DNA from: Bradyrhizobiaceae bacterium
GTDB lineage: Bacteria; Pseudomonadota; Alphaproteobacteria; Rhizobiales; Xanthobacteraceae
NCBI GenBank assembly: GCA_016793685.1
Contig: JAEULX010000124.1
Coordinates: forward strand, 1-7,881
Direction of reading: 5' to 3'
DNA length: 7,881 nt
This document shows, in pieces, positions 5,943-7,881 of the stretch; the stretch's first letter is position 1; every line of letters starts with the position of its first letter. Position numbers and translations under genes: made by a program. The notes under the pieces are model-generated. The model was not told the origin of the DNA. It did not search any database and saw nothing but the letters and a program-made list of their open reading frames with translations.

Positions 5943-7049
5943 ATGCGACCGCTCATCAGGCTTGCCGGCGCGCTGCTGGCGATTGTCGCGCTGTGCATGC
6001 CGGCAGCGCAAGTCGCCGCGCAGGAGCGGATCGTCAACGTCTACAACTGGTCGGATTACATCGACCCGGCCGTGCTCGAGGCGTTCACCCGCGAAACCGG
6101 CATCAAGGTCCGCTACGACGTCTTCGATTCCAACGACACGCTGGAGACGAAGCTGCTGGCGGGGCGGTCCGGCTATGACGTCGTCGTGCCGAGCGCGAAT
6201 TTTCTCGAACGCCAGATCAAGGCCGGCGTCTTTCTTCCGCTCGACAAGGCCAAGCTGCCGAACCTCGTGAACATGTGGCCGGAGATCGAGCGGCGGGTCG
6301 CCACCTACGATCCGGGCAGCCGGTACTCCGTCAACTACATGTGGGGCACGGTCGGCATCGGCTACAATGCCGGCAAGGTGCGCGAGATTCTCGGTCCGGA
6401 GGCGCGCATCGACAGTTGGGACACCGTGTTCAAGCCGGAGAACCTCGCGAGGTTCAAGGACTGCGGCGTGTACATGCTCGATTCGAGCGAGGACATTCTG
6501 GCGGCGGCGCTCAACTATCTCGGCCTCGATCCCAATTCCACCAAGGCCGCAGAACTCGAGCGGGCGGCCGCGCAGCTCGAGGCCGTGCGTCCATTCGTCC
6601 GCAAATTCCATTCGTCCGAATATCTCAACGCGCTGGCCGGCGGCGAGATTTGCCTCGTGGTCGGCTTTTCCGGCGACATCAAGCAGGCGCAGAAGCGGGC
6701 GGCGGAGGCGAAGAACGGCGTCGACATCGGGTACGCGATTCCGCGCGAAGGCGCGCAGATGTTCTTCGACAACCTTGCGATCCCGAAGGACGCCCGCAAC
6801 GTTTCGGAGGCGCTCGCCTTCATCAATTATCTGCAGCAGCCCCAGGTCGCCGCGCAGAACACCAATTTTCTGTCTTACGCGAACGGCAATCTGGCGAGCC
6901 AGAAGTTCATCAATCAGGCGATCCTCGACGACCGCGGCATCTACCCCGACGAGGAAACGATGAAACGCCTTTACACGGCGAAAGCCCGCGACGTCACCAC
7001 GCAGCGGATCATGAATCGCCTGTGGACCCGCATCAAGACCGGGCGGTGA
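5943..7049 (+). CDS. potF: PotF-type periplasmic polyamine (putrescine)-binding protein
   Basis: This 368-residue protein has the usual PotF length. A signal peptide covers residues 1 to about 26 (cleavage near VAAQ). The fold is a periplasmic type 2 binding protein that hands putrescine or a related polyamine to an ABC importer. Ligand residues known from E. coli PotF are found in order: Trp36, Ser37 and Tyr39 (NWSDY), Ser84 (VPSANF), Glu183 (LDSSED), Asp245 (GFSGD), Phe274 and Asp276 (MFFDN), and Tyr312 (LSYAN). The PotF Trp244 position is Phe242 here. The C-terminus (RGIYPDEETMKRLY, RLWTRIKTGR) also follows PotF. GGAGG lies 9 bases before the ATG. No permease or ATPase gene follows in the window, so it is an orphan here. 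Specificity for putrescine versus spermidine or another amine is inferred only. Confidence 0.93.
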   Translation: MRPLIRLAGALLAIVALCMPAAQVAAQERIVNVYNWSDYIDPAVLEAFTRETGIKVRYDVFDSNDTLETKLLAGRSGYDVVVPSANFLERQIKAGVFLPLDKAKLPNLVNMWPEIERRVATYDPGSRYSVNYMWGTVGIGYNAGKVREILGPEARIDSWDTVFKPENLARFKDCGVYMLDSSEDILAAALNYLGLDPNSTKAAELERAAAQLEAVRPFVRKFHSSEYLNALAGGEICLVVGFSGDIKQAQKRAAEAKNGVDIGYAIPREGAQMFFDNLAIPKDARNVSEALAFINYLQQPQVAAQNTNFLSYANGNLASQKFINQAILDDRGIYPDEETMKRLYTAKARDVTTQRIMNRLWTRIKTGR

Positions 7050-7399
7050 AACGGGCGAGTTGCCTGTCGCGGATGCGTTCACGCCAAGTGATGGCGAAGC
7101 CCGCTCCGATCAAACGGGTGTTGGGGCTGAACGCCGATTGGTCATTCGGGAATAATAGCGATACGGCGAACCGGAGCGCGCGCGACACGCGGCGCGGTGG
7201 GGCGCGAAAACCTTCTAACGCGATTTGCAGGGGCGCTAATTGCTTTCATGAACTGCTGCGTCTGCAGCAATCATCATCTTATTTTTTGCAACGCATTGAC
7301 TTGACCTGCGAATGGGACGAAATCGCCATGTCTGATCGCTTGCGATCGGATCGCGGGATTTGATGGAGCAGCTTGCGCCGCGACACCAACGCTAAAGCG

Positions 7400-7418
7400 C
7401 CACGAAGGGACTTCGTGG
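7400..7418 (+). promoter_or_regulatory. Strong hairpin upstream of a small ORF
   Basis: A perfect 8-base-pair stem (ccacgaag / cttcgtgg) with a gga loop can be extended by three more pairs past one bulged base. Directly after it, ctcc (7420-7423) can pair with ggag (7432-7435), which is the likely ribosome binding site of the ORF at 7444. No T-run follows. A role as a leader RNA structure is inferred. Confidence 0.4.
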
Positions 7419-7443
7419 GCTCCTCATTTGCGGAGTTCGACCC

Positions 7444-7530
7444 ATGAAGATGTGCTTACGAACGCTGACACGGTTGTTCGGGACGGTGTTTTACAGTCGT
7501 CAGGCGATAGCCGCCACCGGCGCGTGTTGA
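7444..7530 (+). CDS. Possible small protein of 28 residues
   Basis: ATG at 7444 opens 28 codons ending in TGA at 7530. GGAG (7432-7435) lies 8 bases before the ATG, a good ribosome binding distance. The peptide is basic with a hydrophobic middle (LTRLFGTVFY, residues 8-17) and has Cys at positions 4 and 28. I do not recognise a family. It could be a genuine small membrane-associated peptide, a leader peptide, or chance; the length alone is not evidence. Confidence 0.28.
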   Translation: MKMCLRTLTRLFGTVFYSRQAIAATGAC

Positions 7531-7608
7531 ATACGCGCTGAGCGAACCCTCTCCGCACAATTCATCCCGTTGACAGAAGCGCCGGCGCTTTCCGGCGGCA
7601 GGATAACC

Positions 7609-7875
7609 ATGTCCGAAAGCTTCATTATCGAGGTCCGACGCGCGGCGGTCGGCCTTGTCGTTCGCGAGCAAGACGGTTTTCGCTTCTTCTCGGCGAACGC
7701 GGCCTTTGCCGAACTCGAAAGCCGCGTGTTCACCCATCCCTCCGATGCCGAGAACGCGGCGGTCCATCACGCAGCGCGCGCAGCAGACATAAGGCGACGC
7801 GGCGCGGGCGCTTCGATCGACGCCGCCGGCCGCCGTCGCGCCGAACGCGACGCCGCAAGTCGAACTGGTTTGTAA
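7609..7875 (+). CDS. Small conserved-looking hypothetical protein
   Basis: This 88-residue protein starts at an ATG preceded by GCAGGA. Residues 1-45 (ESFIIEVRRAAVGLVVRE, then DGFRFFSANAAFAELE and VFTHPSDAE) alternate in a way that suggests a compact beta-rich fold. They resemble short uncharacterised proteins I associate with Bradyrhizobium and relatives (IEVR, GLVVR, GFRFF pattern). No signal peptide or membrane segment is seen. From about residue 55 onward the sequence becomes Ala/Arg-rich and low in complexity, so the C-terminus may be a disordered basic tail or a frame-shifted end. An in-frame upstream start at TTG 7570 has no supporting site. Function unknown. Confidence 0.65.
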   Translation: MSESFIIEVRRAAVGLVVREQDGFRFFSANAAFAELESRVFTHPSDAENAAVHHAARAADIRRRGAGASIDAAGRRRAERDAASRTGL

Positions 7876-7880
7876 GGAGA
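7876..7880 (+). promoter_or_regulatory. Ribosome-binding-site-like sequence at right edge
   Basis: GGAGA follows immediately after the TAA at 7873-7875, one base before the window ends. It suggests that another plus-strand gene starts a few bases beyond the edge and is cotranscribed with the small hypothetical gene. Confidence 0.45.
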
Positions 7881-7881
7881 C

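Larger units (their letters stand above)
7050..7608. other. Intergenic stretch of about 560 bases with hairpins and a possible small ORF
   Basis: No convincing long gene is present on either strand, and base composition falls locally (T6 run at 7282-7287). Elements seen in order: a 5-base-pair stem at 7082-7096; a 6-base-pair stem (tgctgc / gcagca, 7254-7269, loop gtct) 12 bases before the T-run, a weak candidate terminator for the gene ending at 7049; two overlapping TTGAC-like boxes at 7296-7306 without a clear -10; an ATG at 7328 opening only 11 codons; a strong hairpin at 7400-7418; a possible 28-codon ORF at 7444; and a 14-base perfect palindrome at 7577-7590. The stretch could be a long untranslated or regulatory region, or could contain a small RNA. 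Confidence 0.5.

Noticed and set aside
5523..7082. Long minus-strand open frame opposite DUF3551-like and potF genes
   Set aside because: Its translation is compositionally biased and matches no family, whereas the plus strand has full PotF ligand residues.
7456..7770. Minus-strand open frame opposite the small gene at 7609
   Set aside because: It has no good start context or recognisable motif, and the plus-strand gene has a ribosome binding site and a family-like N-terminal domain.

Overview
The window looks like a chromosomal segment of a high-GC alphaproteobacterium. A Hyphomicrobiales member near Bradyrhizobium, Rhodopseudomonas or Xanthobacteraceae is my best guess. The guess rests on a DUF3551-type small secreted protein, an ECF16-like sigma factor with a DUF1109 (NrsF) anti-sigma factor, a PotF-like binding protein, and a small protein of a kind I associate with that order. 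No tRNA, rRNA, insertion sequence, integrase or CRISPR array was seen.

Positions 1-1682 (minus strand) hold a bufferin-type RiPP operon in the order bufA (DUF2282 precursor with signal peptide and four Cys), bufB (DUF692 multinuclear iron enzyme) and bufC (DUF2063 partner, running off the left edge). Positions 1862-3057 (plus strand) hold a divergent, translationally coupled pair: an ECF sigma factor and its six-helix membrane anti-sigma factor of the NrsF/DUF1109 family. The 179-base divergent region contains two copies of a GTAAC...CGAA promoter-like element, one facing each operon. It resembles the promoter reported for Caulobacter SigF. The simplest reading is a self-contained metal-stress circuit: NrsF senses metal at the membrane through two Cys and releases SigF, and SigF switches on both its own operon and bufferin production. 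Bufferins are exported Cys-containing peptides that chelate copper.

Positions 3346-5118 encode a CLC chloride channel/transporter with a C-terminal CBS pair. It keeps the gating Glu but has Leu where the E. coli exchanger has its internal proton Glu. A short plus-strand series follows: a single-domain rhodanese (5254-5589), a small secreted DUF3551-like protein (5642-5896) and a PotF-type polyamine-binding protein (5943-7049). No polyamine ABC permease or ATPase genes are visible beside the binding protein.

Positions 7050-7608 carry no convincing long gene. The stretch contains several hairpins, a T-run and a possible 28-codon ORF whose ribosome binding site may be masked by a local stem. 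A small conserved-looking hypothetical gene (7609-7875) follows, with a ribosome-binding-site-like sequence right after its stop that suggests another gene just past the right edge.
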